Part shown: one piece after another, positions 8,216 to 16,244 of the stretch
Layout of the letters: each line of letters opens with the position of its first letter
Numbering within the stretch: position 1 is the first letter of the stretch
Source: Beijerinckiaceae bacterium
GTDB taxonomy: Bacteria > Pseudomonadota > Alphaproteobacteria > Rhizobiales > Beijerinckiaceae
Length of the DNA stretch: 64,000 nucleotides
Assembly (NCBI GenBank): GCA_024304885.1
Contig: JALJOM010000003.1
Span: 716,110-780,109, forward strand
Direction: 5' to 3'
Made by a program: the position numbers and the translations under genes
The notes under the pieces: model-generated
The model's database searches: none
Told to the model about the DNA's origin: nothing
What the model saw: the letters and a program-made list of their open reading frames with translations, nothing else

Positions 8216-8233
8216 AAGTCCGTCCGCAGCGCG

Positions 8234-8848
8234 TTACGCTGCGATGCTGGTCGTCTCCAGCCTGGAGATGCCCGTCGCCGAGCGGATCGACTGCTCGAGC
8301 TGCCGCGAGATGTCCCAGAGGCCGAAATGGATCGAGCCATATTCCGCGCTCTGGTGACGGGCGAGCACGAAATGCGTGATGCCGCACTTCTTGAACAAGC
8401 GAGCGAGCGGCGGCTCGTAGATCGCCGTCATTTGCGAGACGCCATATTCCAGACCGAACAGGCACAAGCCGAGCAGAACCTCGCAGGCGGCACGAGACAC
8501 GCCGTTCGGCTGCAGGCGCCGATCCTCCGGAACGGCGAAGCGAGTGCCTTCCCAGATGGTCGGCGAGCGAACCGTCACATCGGGAAACATGGCAGAGAAC
8601 GGACCGACCGCCATATGCGGTGTCGTCGTGTTGAGCAGGCGAACCGAGCCGGCGAGCTGGCCGTCCGGAAGCAGGCTGCAGATGTAGACGGTGTCCTCGC
8701 GATCGAACTCGTCGATCTCGTAATCGTCACCAGTCGGCGGAATGGCCCAGCCCATCTGGTCGATGAAGACTTGCTTGCGATGCCTGAACATCGTGTCGAA
8801 GAGCTCGGGACGGGTGTCGCGCTCGTAGCCGTGAACAAAGACGATCAT
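8234..8848 (-). CDS. LuxI-type acyl-homoserine lactone synthase
   Basis: The 204-aa autoinducer synthase uses SAM and an acyl donor (acyl-ACP or acyl-CoA) to make an AHL signal. The invariant residues of the family are present: RHRKQVFIDQMGW (Arg24, Phe28, Trp34), EIDEFDRED (Asp46 and Asp49), AGSVRLL, the Phe-Pro FSAMFPD segment, and WEGTRFAVPE (Glu and Arg of the fourth block). The ATG at 8848 is preceded by GGAGG at 7-nt spacing; an upstream in-frame ATG is not needed. The gene lies 80 bp downstream of a cognate luxR-type gene on the same strand. Its Shine-Dalgarno sequence sits in a hairpin (8853-8879). The signal's acyl chain cannot be predicted. Confidence 0.95.
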   Translation of the reverse strand: MIVFVHGYERDTRPELFDTMFRHRKQVFIDQMGWAIPPTGDDYEIDEFDREDTVYICSLLPDGQLAGSVRLLNTTTPHMAVGPFSAMFPDVTVRSPTIWEGTRFAVPEDRRLQPNGVSRAACEVLLGLCLFGLEYGVSQMTAIYEPPLARLFKKCGITHFVLARHQSAEYGSIHFGLWDISRQLEQSIRSATGISRLETTSIAA

Positions 8849-8852
8849 CGTG

Positions 8853-8879
8853 TTGCCTCCAAAGAACATTTGGTGGCAA
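8853..8879 (-). promoter_or_regulatory. Leader hairpin covering the luxI ribosome binding site
   Basis: In the minus-strand mRNA, arms TTGCCACCAAA and TTTGGAGGCAA (11 nt each, one mismatch, 5-nt loop) pair directly in front of luxI. The downstream arm contains the GGAGG Shine-Dalgarno sequence, so the folded leader would hide it. Whether it controls luxI translation or is instead a DNA operator is inference. Confidence 0.6.
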
Positions 8880-8909
8880 CAAGATGCCAAAATGGGCTTA
8901 TGCGTGGCT

Positions 8910-8929
8910 ATCCCCCCGATCGGGGAGAT
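8910..8929. promoter_or_regulatory. Candidate lux box upstream of luxI
   Basis: A 20-bp inverted repeat, ATCCCCCCGATCGGGGAGAT, is centred on GATC and palindromic at all but one position pair. It is placed about 62-81 nt before the luxI ATG and touches the luxR stop codon. Length, symmetry, GATC centre and position fit LuxR-family binding sites; a hairpin role after luxR is the alternative. Confidence 0.5.
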
Positions 8930-9666
8930 CAGCGGATGAGGCCCGCGCGGATGGCCTTCGTGACGGCATGGGTGCGGTTGAGCGCTTGCAGTTTGAAGCG
9001 CGCGGAATCGAGATGGGCCTTGACCGTCTCGAGCGAGATCCGCATCAGGATCGCGATATCGGCCACGCTCTTGCCTTCCGCAGACCATTCGAGCGCCTCG
9101 ATCTCGCGCTTGGTGATCGCATTGAGATCGACGGGCGTCTCCTCGACATGGACCTCGTAGGCCCGCTGATGCACGAAATGTGCGACGTGGACCAGGTCCC
9201 TGATCAGCTCGAACCGCCGGTTCTGCCAATCTTGGTCGCTCTCGTTCGAGGTAGCGATGAACAGCGCCCAGAGACCGTTGGTCGGGCCGCGCACCGGGAT
9301 CGTCAGGCCTTGAGATCCGATCCCGGCGTCCTTCGCCTCGCCGAACATGCGCTGCACCTTCTTGGTGCTTCGCGGAAGGCGCGACCAGTCGACCGGCAGC
9401 AGGGAACGGGCACCGACATTGACGACCGGATCGATCGCCGTATAGCCCTGCGAGCGATAGTGCTCGGCCCAAGCGTCGCTGTAGGTGACCGCCAGGAACG
9501 GCTCCTGCAGGCTCCGGCCGCGGAAGGAAGGACAGACGTAAGCTATATTCGCGAGGCTATAGTGCTGTCGAATGAAGTCGATGAACTCGTCGAGGGTCTG
9601 GTCGGATAGGTCGGCTTCGAGGTCGAGCAGCTTGCGGACATCGACATTGTCGAGCGAAGGGATCAT
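8929..9666 (-). CDS. LuxR-type quorum-sensing transcriptional regulator
   Basis: The 245-aa product has an N-terminal autoinducer-binding domain with the conserved ligand-pocket residues in order: the Trp/Tyr pair in AWAEHYRSQGY, the Asp-Pro in IDPVV, and the Trp in LPVDW. A C-terminal LuxR HTH follows, at about residues 178-240 (LNAITKREIEALEWSAEGKS, then DIAILMRISLETVKAHL). It should bind the AHL made by the neighbouring synthase and act on promoters including luxI. The start at 9666 (MIPSLDNVDV) is preferred over a longer in-frame extension. No separate promoter motif was recognised upstream. Confidence 0.93.
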   Translation of the reverse strand: MIPSLDNVDVRKLLDLEADLSDQTLDEFIDFIRQHYSLANIAYVCPSFRGRSLQEPFLAVTYSDAWAEHYRSQGYTAIDPVVNVGARSLLPVDWSRLPRSTKKVQRMFGEAKDAGIGSQGLTIPVRGPTNGLWALFIATSNESDQDWQNRRFELIRDLVHVAHFVHQRAYEVHVEETPVDLNAITKREIEALEWSAEGKSVADIAILMRISLETVKAHLDSARFKLQALNRTHAVTKAIRAGLIR

Positions 9667-9903
9667 GGGGCCGCGTCCTCGCGCGTCGCTTGTGCCAGGG
9701 AGTAATTCACGCAAAGGAGACTTGTGCGTCCAGTCTTAGCTGGCGCACGAAAAAGTGCAACCCCCCGCCTCCGGCTCGCCGCCTCGGCTCTCTTGCTATC
9801 GGGGCGGGAGAGCCGTTCGGCAATATCCGGCGTGGCGACACCCGCCTTCGGCCGCGATTTTCGTGTCGACGAATTCGTGCGACCGCAAAATGCCCAACGC
9901 GCG

Positions 9904-9943
9904 CAACCTCGTGCACGACAGACCAACCTCGTGCACGACAGAC
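9904..9943. repeat. Two tandem copies of a 20-bp unit with an internal palindrome
   Basis: CAACCTCGTGCACGACAGAC occurs twice head to tail (9904-9923 and 9924-9943) with no mismatch. Each unit contains the perfect 10-bp palindrome TCGTGCACGA, so two dyads lie exactly 20 bp (about two helical turns) apart. This is the geometry of cooperative operator sites, about 240 bp upstream of luxR. Confidence 0.7.
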
Positions 9944-10785
9944 TATGAAACCGGGGCAAAACATGCATCGACGGGCACCCCGCGCATAGGAAGGTGCCGA
10001 GCAAGACATAAAGCCGAGCGCGGTGCAACCGGCGGCAGGCCCTGAAGCGCTTCAATAGTCTATAATAAAGTATATCATACGATATTTCACCTATGCAAGC
10101 GCCTCGGGCGATTTCGTCCTGTGAAGCTTCGAGTTCTCTTGCGTCGGAGTTCGGCGTCGATCGCCGGCCGTCGCCGGCGACGGCGGGAGAGGTCCGGACG
10201 ATCGGCGCCCCGCCGATGCGGGTTGCCCGGACCAAGGTCGGGCGCGCCGGGACAGGTCACTCGCCGATCGGGTTCCGGGGCCGCTTCGATCGAAGCACGT
10301 CTGGACGTGAGCGATGGAATGGTGTTTGAAAGTCACATGATCGAAGATTACGACCATGCGTGCGCGCAACCTCGACGTGATCGGCGCGCTCGAGCGGACG
10401 CGGCCCGCCTGCATGAAGCGCCGATATGCTATAAGTTGTGCTTGACGAATCCTGCGACCGAGCACTAGGCCACGTTCGGCAACGGGCTCGGCTGCCCCTC
10501 CGAGCCCCCGATCGAAGCCAGCCCCGCGCAAGGCCTGCACGGGCGAGTTCGGCTTCGACCCGCAGGACTTTCGGCGCGCCGCGCCGAGGCTGCTCCGGGC
10601 CGTTTGCTCGAGCCGGGACACTCGGCAGGCGATCGGCCGCATGCGCGGCCGCGAGTTACTCCGCCACGAGTAAAGCGCGCGCTCTTCGAAGCTCGGCTTG
10701 CAATTCGCTCGATCGAATCCGTGGCATGGTGATCACAGCGGATCGACTCGTCTGCCGGCTGACGCCAATGCCCAAATGCAATCGG

Positions 10786-10799
10786 CCCCCATATGGGGG
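10786..10799. promoter_or_regulatory. Perfect 14-bp palindrome 58 bp upstream of the tetR-family gene
   Basis: CCCCCATATGGGGG is perfectly symmetric, and the GGC...GCC flanks nearly extend it. It lies in the short leader of a TetR-type gene, where such regulators usually place their autoregulatory operator. An RNA hairpin is the alternative. Confidence 0.45.
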
Positions 10800-10856
10800 A
10801 AGCCGCGGCTGCGAAAAACAAATATACCGATCGAGTCGCCACGAGGTTTCGGAAGA

Positions 10857-11450
10857 ATGCGCAATTTGAATGAAGACAAGGAGAAGGACACGAGGCGCTC
10901 GATCATCGAGGTCGCCGAGCGCCTGTCTCGCCAGATCGGCTTTCAAAAGACGACGGTCGCCGATATTGCACGCGAACTACGCATGTCGCCGGCCAATATT
11001 TATCGATTTTTCACGTCCAAGTCCGAGATCAACGAAGCGGTCTGCCAGCAGATCCTCCGCGAGGTCGAGGCTTCGGTCGAAGCCATCGCCGCCTCGAGCG
11101 CTCCTGCCGGTCAGAAGCTCCGCGGGATCATCACGGCGATCGAGCGGCACAACGCACAACGCTTGATCTCGGACCAGAAGCTGCACGAGATGGTCGAGGC
11201 GGCGGTGAGCGAGAATTGGAGCGTCGCTCGCCAGCATTTCCTGGATCTGCAAAAGACGCTGGCCCAGGTCATCGAGAAAGGCATGGCTTCCGGGGAGTTC
11301 CACTCCGGGGACGCCGATCTCGGCTCGATCCTCGTCTTCAGCGCCTGTATCCGGTTCTGCCATCCGCGGCTGATGGCCGAATGCGCCCAGGATCCCGAGC
11401 CGACGATCGACCAGATGGTCGATTTCTGCCTGGCCGCGCTCGCGCGCTGA
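10857..11450 (+). CDS. TetR/AcrR-family transcriptional regulator
   Basis: The 197-aa product has an N-terminal TetR HTH (residues about 12-58: RRSIIEVAERLSRQIGFQKT, then TVADIARELRMSPANIYRFF, ending in the typical YRFFTSKSEI) and an all-helical C-terminal domain (QRLISDQKLHEMVEAA...QMVDFCLAALAR) resembling AcrR-like regulators. The ligand and targets are unknown. It is divergent from luxR across 1.2 kb, so control of the quorum-sensing genes is conceivable. No efflux pump genes are adjacent, which is atypical for this family. A perfect palindrome upstream may be its own operator. Confidence 0.88.
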   Translation: MRNLNEDKEKDTRRSIIEVAERLSRQIGFQKTTVADIARELRMSPANIYRFFTSKSEINEAVCQQILREVEASVEAIAASSAPAGQKLRGIITAIERHNAQRLISDQKLHEMVEAAVSENWSVARQHFLDLQKTLAQVIEKGMASGEFHSGDADLGSILVFSACIRFCHPRLMAECAQDPEPTIDQMVDFCLAALAR

Positions 11451-11629
11451 GCGCTCGGCTCGAGGCGCGTCTCGATCGCGCGTTAGAGAAACGCCGCCAC
11501 GAGCTCCGGCAGGCCTCACCCTCGCCGCGCGTGACGTGACGTCCGGACGAGGCGTGGGGAATCTGTTTACAACCCTATCGAACGTGCCTATGTTCCGCGG
11601 CCCGAACCGGCGTTGCCCCGCTCGCGCTC

Positions 11630-11755
11630 CCACCTGGTCCAGCGAGACGGACGCTGGTTCGCATCGTGAAGGCGTGACAAGACAAGTCACGACAAGACGA
11701 GAATGGTGAGCGGGCTTCCGATTCGGCGGGAGCGGAAGCCGCTCCGGCAGATCCG
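11630..11755. repeat. Type-A dispersed repeat, reverse orientation
   Basis: This degraded copy lies between tetR and prfB. It has CCAGCGAGACGGACGCTGG, a GACAAGACAAGTCACGACAA segment, and the inverted-repeat end GGGCTTCCGATTC/GGAGCGGAAGCC corresponding to the GGTTTCCGAT...ATCGGAAACC arms of other A copies. The rest of the 328-bp gap (11451-11778) shows nothing else recognisable. Confidence 0.7.
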
Positions 11756-11778
11756 CGGACAGAGAAGGTCGGTTCCCC

Positions 11779-12910
11779 ATGCGTGCCGAAGCCGAAGCGC
11801 TCGTGCAAACGATCAAGCAGTCGCTCGGGCTGCTGAGGAGGCATCTTTGACGTCGACGCCTCGCAGCGTCGCCTCGCGGAGCTGAATGCGAAGGTCGAGG
11901 ACCCGAACCTCTGGAACGATCCCGAGGCGGCGCAAAAGATCATGCGCGAGCGGACCGACCTCGACGAGAGGTTGAGCTCGATCGGCCGTTTCGAGAGCGA
12001 GCTCGAGGACGCGGTGACGCTCGTCGAGCTGGCCGAGGCCGAGGCAGACGACGCCACCGAGAAGGAGGCGATCGCCCTGCTCGAGGCGCTGAAGCTCGAA
12101 GCCGAGCGCCGTCAAGTGGAGGCGCTCCTCTCCGGCGAAGCCGACGCCAATGATTGCTATATCGAGGTCCATGCTGGCGCCGGCGGCACCGAGAGCTGCG
12201 ACTGGGCGCGCATGCTGTTTCGCATGTATGCGCGCTGGGCAGAGCGGCACAAGTTCAAGGTCGAGATCATCGAGGAAACCCCGGGCGACGAGGCCGGGCT
12301 CAAGTCCGCGACGCTCGTCGTCAAGGGCCATAACGCCTATGGCTGGGCCAAGACCGAATCGGGGGTGCATCGCTTGGTGCGCATCTCGCCGTTCGATTCC
12401 AATGCGCGTCGGCACACGAGCTTCGCCTCGGTCTGGGTCTATCCCGTGGTCGACGACCGGATCGAGATCGACGTCAAGGAGAGCGACTGCCGCATCGATA
12501 CCTACCGCTCCTCGGGTGCCGGCGGCCAGCACATCAACACGACCGATTCGGCGGTGAGGATCACCCACATCCCGTCCGGGATCGTCGTCGCCTGCCAGAG
12601 CGAGCGCTCGCAGCACAAGAACCGGGCGACGGCCTGGAACATGCTCCGGGCACGGCTCTACGAGCAGGAGATCGAGCGGCGCGAGGCGGTCGCCAATGCC
12701 ACCGAGGCGAGCAAGACCGACATCGGCTGGGGCCATCAGATCCGATCCTACGTCCTGCAGCCCTATCAGCTCGTCAAGGATCTCCGAACCGGGACGACCT
12801 CGGGCACACCGGGCGAGGTGCTCGACGGCGAGCTCGATCCCTTCATGGAGGCGGCCCTGGCGCACAGGCTCGAGGGGGGCGCTGCCGCTGTCGTCGAGGA
12901 CCTCGACTGA
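11779..12910 (+). CDS. prfB: Peptide chain release factor 2 (programmed +1 frameshift)
   Basis: RF2 releases peptides at UGA and UAA. The 376-aa product is read in two frames: 23 codons ([20 protein letters not shown], then RHL), an in-frame TGA at 11848-11850, then a +1 shift into [16 protein letters not shown] and onward to 12910. Diagnostic motifs are the SPF anticodon-like tripeptide in [18 protein letters not shown] and the GGQ loop in [17 protein letters not shown]. This is the classic autoregulated prfB arrangement, not a broken gene. A type-A repeat lies 24 bp upstream of the ATG. Confidence 0.97.
11836..11850 (+). promoter_or_regulatory. prfB programmed +1 frameshift signal
   Basis: AGGAGG (11836-11841) stands 3 nt before the slippery CTT TGA C (11845-11851), the same layout as the E. 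coli prfB site (internal Shine-Dalgarno, CUU, UGA, then C). Low RF2 activity makes ribosomes pause at UGA and slip +1, restoring RF2 synthesis. Confidence 0.95.
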
Positions 12911-13007
12911 CGTGCAGAAGGTGGCCGAGCGGGTGCGCGCGGGACGGTTGCAATCCCGGCGACGAGGGCCAGATTCCTTTAAAACCCTCGCACCGCGTCC
13001 GACCTTC

Positions 13008-13328
13008 ATGACCCAACCCCCGAATACCCCCGACCACCGCCACTTCGAGGAGCCGGAGATTCTTCCGCCGGAGCGTCCAGGACGCCGCCGCTCGGGCGCG
13101 ACATGGATGCGGGTCGTGCTCGACGAGGACGGCTTCCCCCGGGTGTCCGTCACCCGGATCGGGCCGCTCGGCACCTTCCTGTTCTGGATCGTCGCCGCGC
13201 TCGTCGGCCTCGCGCTCGTCGTGTTCTTCCTCGGCGCCTTCCTGTTCCTGATTCCCTTGATCGTCGTGCTCTTCGCGATCGGTGCCGGCGCGAGCATTTG
13301 GCGCTTCGTCTCGCGGCAGCGGTTTTGA
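13008..13328 (+). CDS. Small inner-membrane protein of unknown function
   Basis: The 106-aa product has a hydrophilic, proline-rich N-terminus (MTQPPNTPDHRHFEEPEILP), a beta-like stretch (TWMRVVLDEDGFPRVSVTRI), two adjacent hydrophobic helices (residues about 53-75 and 77-95: TFLFWIVAALVGLALVVFFL and FLFLIPLIVVLFAIGAGASI), and a basic tail (WRFVSRQRF). It starts about 100 bp after prfB and could be cotranscribed. No family is recognised. The upstream sequence lacks a strong Shine-Dalgarno motif. A type-B repeat begins 30 bp after the stop. Confidence 0.65.
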   Translation: MTQPPNTPDHRHFEEPEILPPERPGRRRSGATWMRVVLDEDGFPRVSVTRIGPLGTFLFWIVAALVGLALVVFFLGAFLFLIPLIVVLFAIGAGASIWRFVSRQRF

Positions 13329-13358
13329 CCGCACCGAAGACCGGGTGGCCTCGACGAC

Positions 13359-13515
13359 TAGATCACGATGACCTTGGATCGAATCGATCAGAAGTCACGA
13401 AACGTGATCGAGTCCAAAAGCTTGGAGCGGGATAGGCAGGTAAGATTACGCAATCTGCGTAAATTCGATTGCGCCGAAAAACCGCTGTCCACTTTTCCTC
13501 ACCCCGCTCTAGCCG
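13359..13515 (+). repeat. Type-B dispersed repeat, copy B1
   Basis: It runs from TAGATCACGATGACCTTGG through the central TTGGATCGAATCGATC dyad, ACGTGATCGAGTCCAAAAG, GAGCGGGATAGG, the TTACGCAATCTGCGTAAA hairpin, and CCGCTGTCCACTTTTCCTCA, ending CCCGCTCTAG. It lies 3' of the small membrane protein gene and ends just before the Nudix ATG. The same order of modules recurs at 22860, 42495, 50938 and 57153. Confidence 0.9.
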
Positions 13516-13519
13516 ATCG

Positions 13520-13987
13520 ATGCGCAGCGCCGGCATTCTCCTCCATCGGTTCGCCGGCGACCGGCCGATGGTGCTGCTCGTTCATCCCGGCGGCCCGTTC
13601 TGGCGCAACAAGGACCTCGGCGCATGGTCGATCCCGAAGGGCGAGATCGACGAGGCCGAGTCCCCGGAAGCAGCGGCGCTGAGAGAATTCGCCGAAGAGA
13701 CCGGGGTGCGCCTGCAAGGGCCTTTGATCCCGATCGGGGATTCGATTCAGGCCGGCGGCAAGCGCGTCATCGCCTTCGCGCTCGAAGGCGATCTCGATCC
13801 GTCCCGAATCGAGAGCACGACGTTCGAGCTCGAATGGCCTCCGAGAAGCGGGCGCCGCGCGTGCTTTCCCGAGGTCGATCGGGCCGAGTGGTTCACCCTC
13901 GAAGCCGCGCGAGACAAGATCGTGAAAGGCCAGGTCGTCTTCCTCGAGCGCCTGCGCACGATTCTCGAAACGCCTGGACCTCTATGA
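13520..13987 (+). CDS. Nudix (NUDIX-box) hydrolase
   Basis: The 155-aa product contains a canonical Nudix box, G-x5-E-x7-REUxEExGU, as GEIDEAESPEAAALREFAEE followed by TGV (about residues 44-66). It hydrolyses an X-linked nucleoside diphosphate of unknown identity. The N-terminal AGILLHRFAGDRPMVLLVHP and the PFWRNKDLGAWSIPKGE segments are typical of the diadenosine-polyphosphate/MutT-like branch. The ATG at 13520 lies just after the B1 repeat, so that repeat forms its promoter and leader region. It is convergent with the GST gene three bases away. Confidence 0.88.
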   Translation: MRSAGILLHRFAGDRPMVLLVHPGGPFWRNKDLGAWSIPKGEIDEAESPEAAALREFAEETGVRLQGPLIPIGDSIQAGGKRVIAFALEGDLDPSRIESTTFELEWPPRSGRRACFPEVDRAEWFTLEAARDKIVKGQVVFLERLRTILETPGPL

Positions 13988-13990
13988 GCG

Positions 13991-14722
13991 TCACGCGCTG
14001 TCGAGCTCCGGATAATGCCGGAAAATGCCCTGCTCGTTGAACGGGATGCGCCGCTCGCTCGCGAGATAGGCTTTTATGCGCGCCCGCTCGGCGGTCGCAC
14101 GGCGAAGCGCCGCGACCCGCGGAGCCTCGGCGAGGGCCGCTGAAAAGCTCAGCGGATAGGCATAGGCGAGGCCCTCTACGACCTGGAAGAGCGCGAGGTC
14201 GGCATAGGTGACGGCCTCGCCGAGAAGATAGGGGCCGGCTGGTTCGCTGCGCTCGAGGATTGTCTCGAACCAACGGATGAACTTGCCGATCCTTTGCGTG
14301 CGGAAGTCCTCGGCCCGGCGCAGCGCCTCCGCCTTCTGGTCCTCGTAATAGAGGTGCCCGCCCAAAGGATGATGCGTGTCGTGGACCTCGCCGACGAGAT
14401 CGAGGACGGTGAGCAGGATCTGGTGGACCCAAAGCCGTCCTGTCGGCTCGGGCGGCGCGAGGCCCAGCCGATCGCCGAGATGGAGGAGAATGGCCGCGGT
14501 CTGGCCGATCACAACCACGCCGTCCTTCAGGAAGGGCGCCGCGAAGGGCGGACGAGCGATGTCGGTGCGGTCGAAGAACGCCATGAGCGCCGAGACGCCG
14601 CCGCCCTCGCCGTCGGGCAGGCGGGCGACATCGACATAGTCGGCTCCGGCCTCCTCCAGGGCGAGCCGAACGAGCTCGCCGCGCCCTTGAATCTCTGGCC
14701 AGTAATAGAGCTCGTAGGGCAT
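13991..14722 (-). CDS. Glutathione S-transferase, sigma/alpha-like
   Basis: The 243-aa product begins MPYELYYWPEIQGRGELVRL, matching the eukaryote-like alpha/pi/sigma class, where an early Tyr activates glutathione (Y-F-x-x-x-GRGE pattern). The G-site IGQTAAILLHLG (about residues 70-85) corresponds to the Q-S-x-AI glutathione-binding turn. The C-terminal helical domain contains YLLGEAVTYADLALFQVVEG. It is probably a detoxification enzyme; the substrate is unknown. It is followed at 27 bp on the same strand by a flavodoxin gene reading from the other side, so the two could be cotranscribed (flavodoxin first). Confidence 0.85.
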   Translation of the reverse strand: MPYELYYWPEIQGRGELVRLALEEAGADYVDVARLPDGEGGGVSALMAFFDRTDIARPPFAAPFLKDGVVVIGQTAAILLHLGDRLGLAPPEPTGRLWVHQILLTVLDLVGEVHDTHHPLGGHLYYEDQKAEALRRAEDFRTQRIGKFIRWFETILERSEPAGPYLLGEAVTYADLALFQVVEGLAYAYPLSFSAALAEAPRVAALRRATAERARIKAYLASERRIPFNEQGIFRHYPELDSA

Positions 14723-14749
14723 GCCGGGCCTCGAAGGCTGGAGGCTGCC

Positions 14750-15247
14750 TCAGGGCTCCGCCGCGGCGGCCCCCTCGTGCAAGGCCGCGACGAAGGCCTC
14801 GAGCCGCGGCCCGTAGCTGTTCGAGGCGACCTCCGACGAGGTGATGGCGCAAACCGCGCGAGGCGCTCTGCCGAGGAGCCTTTTCATCTGCGCGAAGACG
14901 CTGTCGGCCCCTGTGGCTTCGTGCGTGCAGAAGAAGGCGCCGGCACGAATCTTTCCTTTATAGGCATTCAGATAGGCATGGACCGGCGACGACAGCGACC
15001 AGGCCCAGACCGGCGTGCCGATCACCACGAGGTCATAGGGAGTCGGGTCGAGCGCCCAGCGCGCGGTCAACGACGAGCGTTGCTCTATGCCGTCGATGAG
15101 CGACCGAAGGTAGCCGCGCCATCCTTCGCGCCCCTTCTTCTCGGAGATTTCCTCGATGTCGCCGTCGAGCAGCCCGGCGAGAGCCCGGGCGACGACGCGA
15201 GTCGTGCCGGAGCGCGAAAAATAGACGACGAGGACCTTTTCCCCCAT
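14750..15247 (-). CDS. Flavodoxin family protein
   Basis: The 165-aa product starts MGEKVLVVYFSRSGTTRVVA, with the FMN phosphate loop SRSGTT right after the first beta strand. Later come DLVVIGTPVWAWSLSSPVHA (flavin-ring loop with Trp) and AGAFFCTHEATGADSVFAQM. The fold and motifs fit short-chain flavodoxins that resemble NADPH-quinone reductase or WrbA-like relatives; the redox partner is unknown. The ATG at 15247 is the obvious start. It lies upstream of the GST gene on the same strand with a 27-bp gap, suggesting a small redox/stress operon. Confidence 0.85.
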   Translation of the reverse strand: MGEKVLVVYFSRSGTTRVVARALAGLLDGDIEEISEKKGREGWRGYLRSLIDGIEQRSSLTARWALDPTPYDLVVIGTPVWAWSLSSPVHAYLNAYKGKIRAGAFFCTHEATGADSVFAQMKRLLGRAPRAVCAITSSEVASNSYGPRLEAFVAALHEGAAAAEP

Positions 15248-15356
15248 GATTTCCCGCTCCCGATCCGGACACGTGCGAGCACCTCGAACCGAGAATGCAA
15301 TCGCGGCGATTTGGTTCGTGCGGAGCCGGAGCAGGCGAATCTCGGACCAGGTCCGG

Positions 15357-16244
15357 TCAGCGCCCGAGCCGCTCCTCGACGAAGGCGCCCATCGACGCCA
15401 GCGCACGGCGGCCGTCGGCGAGGCGTGAGGCCCAGAGAGGCCAGGCGTGGATCATTCCGGGCCAGATCTCGAGCGTGACCGCGACATCGGCCGCGCCGGC
15501 CCGCGCGGCGATCGCTGTCGCATCGTCGAGCAGGGTTTCCGCCGAGCCGACCTGGACGAGCAGGGGCGGCAGCCCGGCGAGCTCGGCGCGAATCGGCGAG
15601 ACGAGGGGCTCGGCGGGATCGTGGCCGGCGAGATAGGCGGACGCGAGCTGCTCAAGATAGGGCTTCTGGATCAAGGGGTCGACGGGCGCCTTGGTCGCGA
15701 GGCTCGCGGCCGACAGGGAAAGGTCCACCCAGGGCGACAGGAGCCAGGCGCAGCCGGGCAAGGGCTCGTTCGCGTCGCGGAGCTCGAGCATGAGCGCGAG
15801 CGCCAAGCCGCCGCCGGCACTGTCGCCGCAAAGCGCGATCCTCGACGGTGCGAAGCCTCGGGCGAGGGCGAAGGCGTAGGCGGCACGAGCATCCTCCAGC
15901 GCGGCCGGGAAGGGGTGCTCCGGCGCGAGTCGATAGCCGACGGCGAGGGTTCGCGCCTTGGCGGCGCGACCGGCCTCGATCACCATATGGCGGTGGCTCG
16001 CGATCGAGCCCTGGCAATAGCCGCCGCCGTGAAAGAAGATCAGGAGTCGCGTCGGATCGGCTCCCGGCGCATAGGACCACTCGATCGAGACGTTGTCGCC
16101 CGCTGTCCCGGCCTCGACCGTCGCGTCGGTGGCCGCGGGTGCGGCGCAGACGGCCTCGAAACGCTCCCGTCGCTCGGCCCAGGATGTCGGCCGCGGAAGG
16201 GACCGAAGCAGCGCACGAACAGCGTCGATCTCGGTCTCCGCCAT
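15357..16244 (-). CDS. Alpha/beta hydrolase, hormone-sensitive-lipase type esterase
   Basis: The 295-aa product has the HSL-family oxyanion motif FFHGGGYCQGS (about residues 69-79), followed by GYRLAPEHPFPAALED, the nucleophile elbow CGDSAGGGLAL (Ser about 139), and the acid/His region with the C-terminal GMIHAWPLWA His. It probably hydrolyses short acyl esters in the cytoplasm (no signal peptide). The start at 16244 (MAETEIDAVRALLRS) follows an upstream in-frame extension without homology. It is a stand-alone gene on the minus strand; no pathway partner is adjacent. Confidence 0.88.
   Translation of the reverse strand: MAETEIDAVRALLRSLPRPTSWAERRERFEAVCAAPAATDATVEAGTAGDNVSIEWSYAPGADPTRLLIFFHGGGYCQGSIASHRHMVIEAGRAAKARTLAVGYRLAPEHPFPAALEDARAAYAFALARGFAPSRIALCGDSAGGGLALALMLELRDANEPLPGCAWLLSPWVDLSLSAASLATKAPVDPLIQKPYLEQLASAYLAGHDPAEPLVSPIRAELAGLPPLLVQVGSAETLLDDATAIAARAGAADVAVTLEIWPGMIHAWPLWASRLADGRRALASMGAFVEERLGR

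Larger units (their letters stand above)
9667..10856. other. 1.2-kb intergenic region between divergent luxR and tetR genes
   Basis: Several frames are open here but none shows a recognisable protein, good start or family motif, so no gene is called. The stretch holds a tandem 20-bp repeat (9904-9943), an AT-rich promoter-like patch with TATAATAAAGTATAT around 10060-10075, and a perfect 14-bp palindrome (10786-10799). Remnant genes or a small RNA are possible but unsupported. Confidence 0.5.

Noticed and set aside
9663-10235. 190-aa minus-strand frame in the luxR-tetR gap
   Set aside because: Arg/Ser-rich, without conserved motif or ribosome binding site, and it overlaps the tandem operator-like repeats.
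10091-10642. 183-aa minus-strand frame in the luxR-tetR gap
   Set aside because: No recognisable domain, atypical composition, no Shine-Dalgarno; treated as a shadow of GC-rich non-coding DNA.
11779-11850. Early in-frame TGA in prfB as a pseudogene
   Set aside because: AGGAGG three bases before CTT TGA C is the conserved programmed frameshift site of RF2, and the downstream frame is complete.
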